Positions 53,495 through 61,670 of a stretch of DNA of 64,000 bases are shown here, piece by piece (position 1 is the stretch's first letter; the number at the start of each line of letters is the position of its first letter). Source of the stretch: Flintibacter muris (GTDB lineage: Bacteria; Bacillota; Clostridia; Oscillospirales; Oscillospiraceae); the NCBI RefSeq assembly GCF_943192995.1, contig NZ_CALPCP010000001.1:360338-424337 (forward strand), read 5' to 3'. A program made the position numbers and the translations under genes. The notes beneath the pieces are model-generated. The model made no database searches. It was given only the letters and a program-made list of their open reading frames with translations, and was not told where the DNA came from.

Positions 53495-54646
53495 TCAGGC
53501 GCACAGCCGCGCCAAACCTTCCAGCTTGATATTTTTGGCGGCGTTAACCTCGCGGTTATGAATCGTCCCGCATTTTGGGCACGTCCATGCGCTTGCGGTA
53601 TAATCCACGCCGCTCTGCACCATGGCGCATACTGAGCATGTCCGGGTAGTGGGGGTGTAGCGGTCCAGCAAAACCAAGGACTTGCCTTGCCGCTCCAGCT
53701 TGTACCGCAGCAGTTCACGGAACGTTCCAAACCCGGCCTCCAGAGCGTTGCCCAACATGACCTTTTGGGACATCTCCCGCATATCGTCGTCTCTCATACA
53801 CACAGCGTCCCAGCCGTTGGCTATCCGGCTGGACTCCTTGTGGAGAAAGTCCCGGCGCTGATTGGCAATGTGTTCGTGGAGCAGGCGGTATTTCTGCACC
53901 GCTTGCTCGTAGTTCCTGGAGCCAGGCTCCATCCGGCTGAGCTTTTGCTGAATGCGGACCAGCTTCTCCCGGGACTGCTTCAGCCACCGGGGCGGGCCGG
54001 CCATTTCGCCGTTGTCCGCCACATAGAAGTGGCCCATGGAGTATTTCAGTCCCAACGTTGTTTCCGGCGTCGGGACCACCGGCTCCGGCTTTTTGACGGG
54101 GCAATCGTACAGAATGGAGCAGTAATATTTGCCCGCTTTGGTTTTGCTGACCGTGATCCGTTTCAGCTTCCACCAGGCCTGAGGCCGGCGGGAAAACTTG
54201 GCCTTCACAATCCCCGCCTTGGTCATCCGGATGCCGTCCCGAGTGGTGTAGATGGTGGGGCCGGACTCAAATTCGTGGCTGCAGGCGGTGAAGGAGTCCC
54301 GGTCGTCCTTTTTGCGCTTGAACTTGGGATGCCGGAATACCTCCGGACTCTTAAAAAATACCCGGAACGCCTGGGCCAGCTTGTTGTACTCCTGGGTCAG
54401 CGCTTGATTGTCAACCTCCTTTAAAAAAGGAGCGCCATTTTTGTACTTGGCCGGGGTGGGGATGAAGTGGGCCCCGGTTTCTTCATAAAACCGCCGCTGG
54501 TCGGCCAGCATCCGGTTCCAAATGTACCGGCAGCACCCAAAGGTCTTTTCAAACAGCTCCGCCTGGGCCTCGGTGGGGTAGAGCCGGACCTTGAGCGTGG
54601 TGTATTGAATCACCTGCCCGTCCGCAACCTTTGGTTTCCTCGCCAT
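53495..54646 (-). CDS. TnpB-like protein with replaced RuvC catalytic residues (TldR-like candidate)
   Basis: 383 residues from the ATG at 54646 (GGAGGT upstream), full TnpB length. N-terminal helical/OrfB part (YTTLKVRLYPTEAQAELFEK, GCCRYIWNRML), central FKRKKDDRDSF, then the RuvC-like domain. The first motif, normally LGLDxSM, reads LGLKYSMG (Lys201). The second, normally IEDLNM, reads MRDDDM (Arg285). The third, normally HDRDxNAAxNI, reads HNREVNAAKNI, so the catalytic Asp is Glu366 and its companion is Asn364. The zinc ribbon CSVC...CPKCG is intact. Loss of nuclease residues with an otherwise complete protein is the mark of TldR RNA-guided repressors. No TnpA is nearby and its neighbours are csrA and flagellin. 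Confidence 0.85.
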   Translation of the reverse strand: MARKPKVADGQVIQYTTLKVRLYPTEAQAELFEKTFGCCRYIWNRMLADQRRFYEETGAHFIPTPAKYKNGAPFLKEVDNQALTQEYNKLAQAFRVFFKSPEVFRHPKFKRKKDDRDSFTACSHEFESGPTIYTTRDGIRMTKAGIVKAKFSRRPQAWWKLKRITVSKTKAGKYYCSILYDCPVKKPEPVVPTPETTLGLKYSMGHFYVADNGEMAGPPRWLKQSREKLVRIQQKLSRMEPGSRNYEQAVQKYRLLHEHIANQRRDFLHKESSRIANGWDAVCMRDDDMREMSQKVMLGNALEAGFGTFRELLRYKLERQGKSLVLLDRYTPTTRTCSVCAMVQSGVDYTASAWTCPKCGTIHNREVNAAKNIKLEGLARLCA

Positions 54647-54669
54647 CTCCAGCCGCACCTCCATTTCAT

Positions 54670-54697
54670 GCGGCCAGGTTCTATACAACCTGGCCGC
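54670..54697. repeat. Palindrome copy 1 in the TnpB-like gene leader
   Basis: GCGGCCAGGTT-CTATAC-AACCTGGCCGC, 11-bp perfect arms, 24 bases before the ATG at 54646. The same core recurs at 54808-54831. Could be a terminator-like structure, transposon end relic or operator. Confidence 0.65.
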
Positions 54698-54753
54698 GGC
54701 ACGGCTGACAAATTGTCAGAAAATATATGTTTAAAATTTTTATCATTTTGGGC

Positions 54754-54780
54754 TAAAGTATCGAGAAAGCCTGCCGATAT
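54754..54780 (+). promoter_or_regulatory. Near-consensus sigma-D (flagellar) promoter
   Basis: TAAAGTAT, 11 bases, GCCGATAT on the plus strand, against TAAAGTTT-N11-GCCGATAA. Transcription would start near 54787 and point away from flagellin toward the second palindrome. Confidence 0.75.
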
Positions 54781-54786
54781 GTAATA

Positions 54787-54838
54787 GTGAAACGGCGGCA
54801 AAAACAAGGCCAGGTTGTATGCAACCTGGCCGCGCTTT
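54787..54838 (+). ncRNA. Possible short sigma-D-dependent RNA ending in palindrome copy 2
   Basis: From the predicted start the only element is GGCCAGGTT-GTATGC-AACCTGGCC (54808-54831) followed by GCGCTTTT, terminator-like. No ORF follows, so the product would be a small RNA of about 50 bases; the read-through alternative is a transcript toward tRNA-Pro. Confidence 0.35.
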
Positions 54839-54936
54839 TGCCGTATTCTATATAGTGAATGTCTTAAAATAAATACTTTTTATCCGTTTACTGTTGAAAA
54901 ACTTTTCAAAAAACTGTTTTGCCCGCCACAATAACC

Positions 54937-54998
54937 TTTGCCGTTTGTCCTTATACAGGCCAGTCGGAAATGTCACCAGCCATTTGCCGTTTGTCCTT
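54937..54998. repeat. 16-base direct repeat
   Basis: TTTGCCGTTTGTCCTT at 54937-54952 and again at 54983-54998, in an otherwise gene-free AT-rich stretch (54840-55109). Confidence 0.7.
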
Positions 54999-55033
54999 TT
55001 TCGAATATTTGGAGGTCGTATGTATAAAAAAGT

Positions 55034-55067
55034 AGGTTACACTCGGTCGCTTGAGCTTGTGTAACCT
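55034..55067 (-). terminator. Hairpin with U tail on the minus strand
   Basis: AGGTTACAC/GTGTAACCT around a 16-base loop; on the minus strand it is followed by ACTTTTTT. No minus-strand gene is seen upstream of it. Confidence 0.5.
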
Positions 55068-55109
55068 AATATTAGCGCCTGCCAATACAAATTTTTTTTG
55101 AAAAAGGGC

Positions 55110-55138
55110 TTGCTTTTTTCTCTCTGGTGTGGTATAGT
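55110..55138 (+). promoter_or_regulatory. Promoter of tRNA-Pro
   Basis: TTGCTT, 17 bases, TATAGT, about 27 bases before transcription would be expected to reach the tRNA. Confidence 0.65.
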
Positions 55139-55171
55139 ATAAAAGCTGTGTGACATGAGAGACATATATTT

Positions 55172-55248
55172 CCGGGTGTGGCGAAGTTTGGTATCGCGCT
55201 TGAATGGGGTTCAAGAGGCCGCTGGTTCGAATCCAGTCACTCGGACCA
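55172..55248 (+). tRNA. tRNA-Pro(GGG)
   Basis: CCGGGTG pairs with CACTCGG (one G-U); anticodon arm CTTGA-ATGGGGT-TCAAG gives GGG; T-loop GGTTCGAATCC; CCA encoded. The 3' half often serves as an attachment site, and a mobile element begins within 400 bases downstream. Confidence 0.93.
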
Positions 55249-55304
55249 GAAAAAGAGGTCAAAAAAGATTTTTGGTGAAAAAACCGAGAGATTTCAAGAC
55301 CTCA

Positions 55305-55345
55305 GAGGCCCTTGGATAACGAAAATCCAAGGGCCTCAAAATTTA
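55305..55345 (+). terminator. Terminator after tRNA-Pro
   Basis: GAGGCCCTTGGAT and its exact complement around a 7-base loop, followed by an A/T-rich run. Confidence 0.75.
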
Positions 55346-55605
55346 GATTTTTCCCCACCTCCTATTCACTCAGGCAGGACTTAAACCTGCGGCAAAACAG
55401 TTTCAAATAGGGCGCTACGATTTTGAGCGCCTGTATTGAGCGTCGATCCGTCAGTTCTAAAGGAATTGACAGACCGGCGCTTTTTGTTTTTCCAGGAAAA
55501 CACAATACTCCCAGCGCCTGTTTTCAAAACAGGCAAAATCAAAAAGGGCCCCAGACTTTTCAGCGCAAAAAGTTGCCATTATATTAGAAAGCAAGGAGGA
55601 TTAAA
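55346..55605. other. 260-bp spacer at the edge of the mobile element
   Basis: No gene. Contains a hairpin region CGTCAGTTC/GAATTGACAG ending in CGCTTTTTGTTTTT (about 55450-55495), terminator-like, and a good AAGGAGG site just before the next ORF. Confidence 0.5.
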
Positions 55606-56331
55606 ATGAACGCAGAAGAAAAAAACAGATACTTCCAAGAACTAACCCTGAACCTCCAGCACGAGGGCTTCGCCGTAAAACCGGAAACGGAGGAGGGCCT
55701 CCTGCCAATAGAGCTGGACGGACAGCGTCTCTGCCTCGCGCTGGATACCGGCTCGGTGAGGTACTGGCGGGAGGATACGGCGGATGATCACATGAGCGCC
55801 GCTCTGGACAAAGCAATCTCTATCACCAAAACCACTGCCGAGTACATGCGCCAGATGGAGACGGCGCCCCGGCTGACAGCCAGCGGCCTGACGGGAGACT
55901 ACAGGCTGCTGGCGGATTTCAACGATGTGGTTCTGGCGGGCCACCCCACCAGGTACGGCGTCCAGTTTGCTACCTGGGAACGTGTGCGGGAGCGCACTGG
56001 CCTGAACGCGGGGAACTTCTACGGACCTCCCGGCGGTGTGGACAGTTACACCGCGGCCAAGCGCGACTTCGCTACCCGCTCCGGCCTCATCCCCCACGTT
56101 GTCCTTTTTACTCCCGAACAACTTACAGAAGTCTATCGCAGTATCCATGAAACATTGGAAAACTTCAGCATTACCAGTGAACGGCAGGAGCATCTGAGCT
56201 CTGCGGCGGAACAAATAGAGCGCACTATCCCTGATTTGGAGGATCGAGTTGACATTTCCTTGCAAAAAGAGGAAGAATTTTGTGACTCACTCGATCCTGA
56301 ACAAAGCGGTTATACATTTTTTATAGAATAA
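55606..56331 (+). CDS. Uncharacterised mobile-element protein, 241 aa
   Basis: Preceded by AAGGAGG. Soluble, acidic, no motif I recognise. Residues 90-175 (LTASGLTGDYRLLADFNDVV, VQFATWERVRERTGLNAGNF) are a compact domain; the tail EQIERTIPDLED recurs, degenerate, just downstream at 56372-56515. First gene of the element as seen here. Confidence 0.7.
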   Translation: MNAEEKNRYFQELTLNLQHEGFAVKPETEEGLLPIELDGQRLCLALDTGSVRYWREDTADDHMSAALDKAISITKTTAEYMRQMETAPRLTASGLTGDYRLLADFNDVVLAGHPTRYGVQFATWERVRERTGLNAGNFYGPPGGVDSYTAAKRDFATRSGLIPHVVLFTPEQLTEVYRSIHETLENFSITSERQEHLSSAAEQIERTIPDLEDRVDISLQKEEEFCDSLDPEQSGYTFFIE

Positions 56332-56371
56332 CAACCCCACAGATAAACGATGGAAATGCCCGGAATCCACC

Positions 56372-56515
56372 GTGGGACCAATCGAACGCAGCGTCCCGGA
56401 TCTGGAGGCGCTGGCAGAGGCGTCCAACCAAAAAGAGTTGGAGTTCGCGGCTATAGAGCCCCCCGTGAGAGGGCGGGATGCAGTTAAGTTAAAACCCAAT
56501 ATTTGTACCAGTTAA
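56372..56515 (+). pseudogene. Degenerate copy of the tail of the preceding gene
   Basis: 48 codons reading GPIERSVPDLEALAEASNQK ELEFAA, which parallels QIERTIPDLED...LQKEEEFCDSL at the end of the gene before. A leftover of a tandem duplication. Confidence 0.45.
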
Positions 56516-56604
56516 GGCCGTTTCCCTGAAAAAAGGGCAGCGCCTTTTTTCGTTTTGTCCTCTTTTCAGGGATTGGAAATACCAAAACAGGAGGACAGAA
56601 GAAT

Positions 56605-56805
56605 ATGGCACGATATTTCATGGGCGATACCCGCCTGGCGGGGTTGGAGCGGATGATGATGGACCCGTCCAGAACGGTGCCCACCCGCAACACAGATACC
56701 CGGCGAAAGAGGCCCCAGAAGAAGCTGCCCTGCAACCGGCCCACCAAGCCGAGGCAGCGTGAGTGGGAGATGAAAGAGGGCTTTGAGGAGGGCGGCGGCG
56801 TATGA
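56605..56805 (+). CDS. Small basic mobile-element protein, 66 aa
   Basis: AGGAGG nine bases before the ATG. MARYFMGDTRLAGLERMMMD, then a stretch rich in arginine, lysine and proline, then an acidic end. Stop overlaps the ArdA-like start by four bases (ATGA). A conserved-looking small ORF of clostridial conjugative elements; function unknown. Confidence 0.65.
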   Translation: MARYFMGDTRLAGLERMMMDPSRTVPTRNTDTRRKRPQKKLPCNRPTKPRQREWEMKEGFEEGGGV

Positions 56806-58022
56806 GTTATGTGATTCAAGCGGTTTTGAGCAACCCCCGACGTCCGGAATGCGATCAGATCACTATCCCCTTTCCCATTCCCGTTGACCAGTACGATAAG
56901 ACCATTGAGATGCTCCAGGCAATTGACCTGGGCTTTTCCGTCAACCGGGACTGCACTGTGGATGAAGTAAACAGCCGGTACAGTGTGCTGAACACCCTGG
57001 TGGGTACGCTGGTCAATATCGATCAGCTGGACTACCTGGCGAAACGGCTGGACGGCTTCTGCGCCGGCGAGGTCAGTCAGTTCCAGGCTATGGCTCACAA
57101 GCTGGGGCTGTCCGAAATCAAGGACTTTATTAACCTGACGTACTGTTGTCAACAGACAACGGTTATCACGGATTTCTCTGATTTGGAGCAGATCGGGAAA
57201 GACCACACAATGACACTGAACGGCGGCGCAATGCCGATAGACCAATACCAGGCAGTGAATGGCAAAGAAGCCGCCCTCCAGCTGATTAACGGCGGTAGAG
57301 GAGTCATCACCCCTTACGGTGTGGCCTACGACAACGGCATGAAGCTGGAACCGGTCTACAACGGACACCAGTTCCCCGTATATCCTTACGACAGCCTTTT
57401 TATGGTGTTGGAGATCACGCCGAAGCGGGGGCTGGCAGAGGGGAAAAATCCGGAGTACCTGTACCTCCCCACCGCGGAACACCAGATCGAGCGGACACTG
57501 CTCCGCGTTGGCATCACCTCGCCGCACGATGCCCAGATACGCATCGACTGCAATGAGCTGCCGGAAAAAGTGGATGAGGCGCTGGATATTGAGTATCTGA
57601 GCGGTGACGATCTCCCAGCCCTGAACCGGATGTGCCAGGCTATCGAGCCGCTGAAGGAGGCGGATATGGAGAAGCTGAATGCGGTAGTGCTGTTTGCGGA
57701 GGCAGGAGACATGATGGCCGTCCGACAGCTGGCGGAAAACCTGGACCTGTTTGACTTTGTCCCCGGCCTCCAAACCCCGGAGGAATACGGCAGGCACATG
57801 ATCCGGGAGTCCGGTCATTTCGACTACGACGAAAACCTGGAGGGCTTCTACGACTACCGCCGCTACGGTGAACAGCAGCTCCGGCAGGAAGGCGGGCAGT
57901 TCAACGAATGCGGCTATGTGGTGTACCAGGGCACAATGCCGCTGGAGGAGCTGATGATGGAGGACCCCGCAGAGAAGCATCAGCGGGAACAGGGACTCCA
58001 GATGGGAGGGCTGACGCAATGA
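56802..58022 (+). CDS. ArdA-like antirestriction protein, 406 aa
   Basis: Acidic, with the ArdA pattern LDYLAKRLDGFCAGEVSQFQ...LGLSEIKDFINLTY and a C-terminal FDYDENLEGFYDYRRYGEQQ...ECGYVVYQGTMPLEEL. ArdA proteins mimic DNA and block type I restriction during transfer. Longer than the classic form (about 165), as in Firmicutes elements. Coupled by overlaps on both sides. Confidence 0.78.
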   Translation: MSYVIQAVLSNPRRPECDQITIPFPIPVDQYDKTIEMLQAIDLGFSVNRDCTVDEVNSRYSVLNTLVGTLVNIDQLDYLAKRLDGFCAGEVSQFQAMAHKLGLSEIKDFINLTYCCQQTTVITDFSDLEQIGKDHTMTLNGGAMPIDQYQAVNGKEAALQLINGGRGVITPYGVAYDNGMKLEPVYNGHQFPVYPYDSLFMVLEITPKRGLAEGKNPEYLYLPTAEHQIERTLLRVGITSPHDAQIRIDCNELPEKVDEALDIEYLSGDDLPALNRMCQAIEPLKEADMEKLNAVVLFAEAGDMMAVRQLAENLDLFDFVPGLQTPEEYGRHMIRESGHFDYDENLEGFYDYRRYGEQQLRQEGGQFNECGYVVYQGTMPLEELMMEDPAEKHQREQGLQMGGLTQ

Positions 58023-59140
58023 TTCTTTACCTGGAGTGCCGGAGCTACGGTATTGCGCTCGATATCCCCACTACCCGTGATGAAGCGGCAAGCACGATCT
58101 TCAGCCTGATCGCAGGCTTTGAGGATGAGCCTGCGGAAATCAGCATCAGCGGTGTGAACAGCCCCATCCCCAACCTCTATCCGTATGTCCAGCACGCCGA
58201 TCTGGAGAGCGGGGCTGACCTTGAGAAGCTGAACACCCTGGACGCCAGAATCAACGGTATGACCCAGGAGGAACAACACCTCTTTTACGGGGCGCTGGAA
58301 CTGGAATGTACCGGTGATCTGGACTTTGCGGTTCATGTCGCAACCAGCCTGGACCGTTATGAGATATTCCCTAAAATCAAGACAGACGAGGATCTGGGCC
58401 GCTTTCTGGTGGACACGGCGTTCATGACCGGAAAATTCTCCTTCCCCGATGAGGCCCGGCCTTACCTGGATTACAGCAAGATCGGCGCGGAGCAGCGGGA
58501 TGCCCTTGGAGGGATATACACGCCCCATGGCCTTGTCAAACGCCGTGAGGAAGCGCCAGTGCAGGAGGAGACGCCAAAAGCCATGCTTTTGACACTCACA
58601 GCCTCAGAACAGAGTTATCCCCTTGTCCTCCCCGCCTCCGAGAAGCAGCTGGGACAGGCAAAGGAGTCCCTGAGAATCGAGGACTTTGCTCAAGCGGTGA
58701 TCGCCAGCGCCGAATATACAGCGCCCTATTTGAACCGGCTGATCCCTATGGACAGTATCACTGTAGAGGACGCCAATGAGATGGCTCTCTGTCTCCAGCG
58801 CCTTAAAAAAGACGGCGAGATCATAAAATACTGCGCCGCTCTGGAGGCGGAAGAACCGTCCACCTTCACCGAGGCCCTTGATATGGCCATCGACATCGAC
58901 GACTATGAGCTGATCTCCGACAGCGAACGGGAGTATGGCCGTCAGGCCCTGCGCCGCATGGGTGCAAACGACGAAGTTCTGGAGGCCATAGAAGGCTGCA
59001 CTGATTTTGACCGGCTGGGCAGTGAGATGATGGATGAGGACGGCGTTCGGCAAACCGGGTTCGGTCTGGTGCGCCGGCTGAGTAAGCCCTTTCCTCCTGC
59101 GCAAGAGCCGGACCAGCAGATGGGAGGTCTATCATGTTAA
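58019..59140 (+). CDS. ArdA-like paralogue, 373 aa
   Basis: Starts with an ATGA overlap. N-terminal half resembles the ArdA-like domain of the gene before (ADLEKLNTLDARINGMTQEE, LGRFLVDTAFMTGKF, ARPYLDYSKIG). C-terminal half (ITVEDANEMALCLQRLKKD, DFDRLGSEMMDEDGVRQTGF, RRLSKPFPPA) is shared with the next gene. Strongly acidic, fitting DNA mimicry. Confidence 0.7.
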   Translation: MILYLECRSYGIALDIPTTRDEAASTIFSLIAGFEDEPAEISISGVNSPIPNLYPYVQHADLESGADLEKLNTLDARINGMTQEEQHLFYGALELECTGDLDFAVHVATSLDRYEIFPKIKTDEDLGRFLVDTAFMTGKFSFPDEARPYLDYSKIGAEQRDALGGIYTPHGLVKRREEAPVQEETPKAMLLTLTASEQSYPLVLPASEKQLGQAKESLRIEDFAQAVIASAEYTAPYLNRLIPMDSITVEDANEMALCLQRLKKDGEIIKYCAALEAEEPSTFTEALDMAIDIDDYELISDSEREYGRQALRRMGANDEVLEAIEGCTDFDRLGSEMMDEDGVRQTGFGLVRRLSKPFPPAQEPDQQMGGLSC

Positions 59141-60258
59141 AGCTGAATATATCCAGCGGCAGGGTACTTGAACAGTTGAAACTGCCGGTGCGGCTGGATG
59201 AATTCAAACGGAAAGTTGATGAAATTCGTGCGGCGGGCCAACCCAATATCGCACCCACAGTATTGAACGCTGACAGTTCCGTCCCCGCACTCAACTGGCA
59301 TCTCCAGCAAACCAGGCTGGACAGCGATTCCACGCTCCAGAAGCTGAACCAGCTGGCGGAAACGGTAGACGGGATGAATGCGGCGGAACACTACCATCTG
59401 TCCAAGTCTCTGGACCCGGAGTCTCAACAGAGTCTGGACGATGTGCTTCGGATCGCCGCCCATATCAAACCGGCCAGCCTGGCTTGCTACGAGGTCATTC
59501 CAGGTGTGACCTCCCACCAGGAGCTGGGCAGATGGCTGGTGGAGCATGACCGTCTGGAGGATAAGGTACCTGAGACTCTGCGGCCCTACCTGGACTATCG
59601 CTCCATCGGCATCGACTACTGCAACAGCCATGAGGGAGAGTTCCTGGCCGACAGCTACACCGGGATTCAGTCAGGCGCTATGGAGCAGGTCTTGGAAGAG
59701 CAGGGCATCCTCCGCCTGACGCTTTCCACAGCAAAGGGTACATTTCCCCTCAGCTTTCCCGCCACGGACGAGCGGCTGGAGCAGGCAAAAAGGGCGCTGG
59801 ACGTGGAGGACTTCGCCCAGGCCGACATCACCGCCGTCAAGTTCTCCTCCCCGTATCTGGACGGCCTCCTCCCGCTGGATACAATCACTGTGGAAGATGC
59901 CAATACGCTGGCGCTGTGCCTTCAGGAGATGGAGCAGGAGGACGGGGAACTGATGAAGTTCTGCGCTGTTCTGGAGGTGGAACAGCCGGGTACCTTCACG
60001 GAAGCCGTCAGCATCGCCATGGACCGGGACGACTATGAACTGGTCCCGGAGGACATGGATGAGTATGGGAAACAGGTACTCCGCCGCACTGGGGCTGACG
60101 ATGAAGTCATTGATACCATCGACGGGTATATGGATTTTTCCCGTCTGGGCGAGGACTCCATGGCAGAGGACGGCGTCCGGCGGACGGAGTTCGGTCTGGC
60201 GCGCCGCCTAAGCAAGCCTTTCCCTCCCGCACCGGAGATTGGGCAGGCGATGATGTAA
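59134..60258 (+). CDS. ArdA-like paralogue, 374 aa
   Basis: GGGAGG before the ATG; overlaps the previous stop. Same two-part layout (STLQKLNQLAETVDGMNAAE, LRPYLDYRSIGIDY; ITVEDANTLALCLQEMEQED, DFSRLGEDSMAEDGVRRTEF, RRLSKPFPPA). A clear tandem duplicate of the gene before it, diverged over most positions. Confidence 0.7.
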   Translation: MLKLNISSGRVLEQLKLPVRLDEFKRKVDEIRAAGQPNIAPTVLNADSSVPALNWHLQQTRLDSDSTLQKLNQLAETVDGMNAAEHYHLSKSLDPESQQSLDDVLRIAAHIKPASLACYEVIPGVTSHQELGRWLVEHDRLEDKVPETLRPYLDYRSIGIDYCNSHEGEFLADSYTGIQSGAMEQVLEEQGILRLTLSTAKGTFPLSFPATDERLEQAKRALDVEDFAQADITAVKFSSPYLDGLLPLDTITVEDANTLALCLQEMEQEDGELMKFCAVLEVEQPGTFTEAVSIAMDRDDYELVPEDMDEYGKQVLRRTGADDEVIDTIDGYMDFSRLGEDSMAEDGVRRTEFGLARRLSKPFPPAPEIGQAMM

Positions 60259-60332
60259 AAAGTTTTTGTAGACTTTCGCCGGGAGTTGTGGTATCTATTG
60301 TTGCTGACCAAAAACGAAAGGGAGTGAAACCA

Positions 60333-61670
60333 TTGCAAATCAACATTTACAAGGACAAAATGCTGGGCGCTCGCCTGTTCGGAGCCCCGGTGCTGTACAG
60401 TGCCCAGCCCATCCCCCGCGAGGACGTGCCCCAGGGCTGGTACTGCTACGACCTGCGTGGTACAGCCCGGCATCCGGACGAACCCCACGCGCTGGTGGAT
60501 CTGGCGGAGGAAAACCATGCCGGTTCGATCCTCTCCTATCTGCCGCTGAAAAAAGCCCGTTCCCAGTTCCGGCTGGTCAAGGATATGTTCCAGATGACCG
60601 GTACAAATCCCAGCTTGGCGGAGTTCTGTGCTGAGGAAAAGATCCGCTGCCCTGAAACGCCTGTCCGCCATCAGCTGTGCCCCGCATCCCCCGAGGATGC
60701 GGGGCTTTTTTATGCTCAGACGCCGGAGAAGGATGAGGAGCTGGGGGCCATCGGCCATGTCCGCATCGACTTCGGACACAAGGGACGCGAGGGCTTCTAC
60801 CATACCTGGTGGCCCAGAGGCCCCGAAGAGCTGAACACCCAGGAGTTCCGGGATGAGCTGGACAAGGTGGTGAACGATCTTCGCAAGGGAGTCCTGAAAG
60901 ACCTCCCCTCCATGCGGCGGTACTGCTATGGCAGTAAGGGAGCCATTGCGGGCGGCTCCTGCTGCCAGAACTACGGCTTCACGCTGGAGACGGGACGGTA
61001 TCTCTACCGCCTGCGGTGCAATCCCATAGAGGGCGACTACCAGTGCTACCTCAGTTGTTTCGATAAACAGGCTCAGCAGATGGGACTGACGGAACAGGGG
61101 CGCCAGACGATCCAAAACGCCGCTGAGCCCACACTCCCCCATGGCTATGAGTGGTATGTGATCGAACACATCAACACGCCTGAGCGGCAAGTGACCCACC
61201 AGCTCCCGCTGGAGGAGGCCATACAGTTATACGCCGGTCTTGACTGCGAGGACAAGCGGCTGGGGGTCACCAAGGACGGCATCGCCGCGGTGGATCTGGC
61301 CATCCATTGGGATGGCCGGGAGTGGCTGTCAGAGGACCGGCTGAGGATGGACGAATTCAAGGATGACCCGGTGACGGCGGAGGCTGCCGCCCGTCTCCGG
61401 CAGGTACTGGACGAAAGCCCGGCTGTCGGGCGGGTCACCTTCGCCAGCGGGGAACGGTGGAACTATACTGACCCGGAGAAATATCTCCAGGCCGTCCGTG
61501 AGGAGCTGCCCTGCCACGCCGCCACCGGCTTCCGCTGTGAAACCCTGACCGATGACCCGGAAATCCGCAAGGCCGTGGACGATATGTTCTGCGGCCTGTA
61601 TGGTGAGGAGAATCCCCGCCAGATCGAGGACTACGGTGGTACCGGCATGACGATGGGGGGAATCACCTGA
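60333..61670 (+). CDS. Large mobile-element accessory protein, 445 aa
   Basis: TTG start at 60333 with GGGAG nine bases upstream (15 upstream residues rejected). INIYKDKMLGARLFGAPVLY, ARSQFRLVKDMFQ, SLAEFCAEEKI, a central domain IGHVRIDFGHKGREGFYHTW and a C-terminal LPLEEAIQLYAG...DLAIHWDGREWL block. Pattern of the YodL/large-polyvalent-protein type found on clostridial conjugative elements. No enzymatic motif seen. Confidence 0.65.
   Translation: MQINIYKDKMLGARLFGAPVLYSAQPIPREDVPQGWYCYDLRGTARHPDEPHALVDLAEENHAGSILSYLPLKKARSQFRLVKDMFQMTGTNPSLAEFCAEEKIRCPETPVRHQLCPASPEDAGLFYAQTPEKDEELGAIGHVRIDFGHKGREGFYHTWWPRGPEELNTQEFRDELDKVVNDLRKGVLKDLPSMRRYCYGSKGAIAGGSCCQNYGFTLETGRYLYRLRCNPIEGDYQCYLSCFDKQAQQMGLTEQGRQTIQNAAEPTLPHGYEWYVIEHINTPERQVTHQLPLEEAIQLYAGLDCEDKRLGVTKDGIAAVDLAIHWDGREWLSEDRLRMDEFKDDPVTAEAAARLRQVLDESPAVGRVTFASGERWNYTDPEKYLQAVREELPCHAATGFRCETLTDDPEIRKAVDDMFCGLYGEENPRQIEDYGGTGMTMGGIT

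Noticed and set aside
53495..54646. Active IS200/IS605 transposon
   Set aside because: No TnpA, catalytic residues replaced, and no clear transposon ends; the palindromes at 54670 and 54808 lie only on one side.
56484..58019. 511-codon open frame on the minus strand
   Set aside because: Antisense to the ArdA-like gene, no start signal; the plus-strand genes are coupled by overlaps and ribosome sites.
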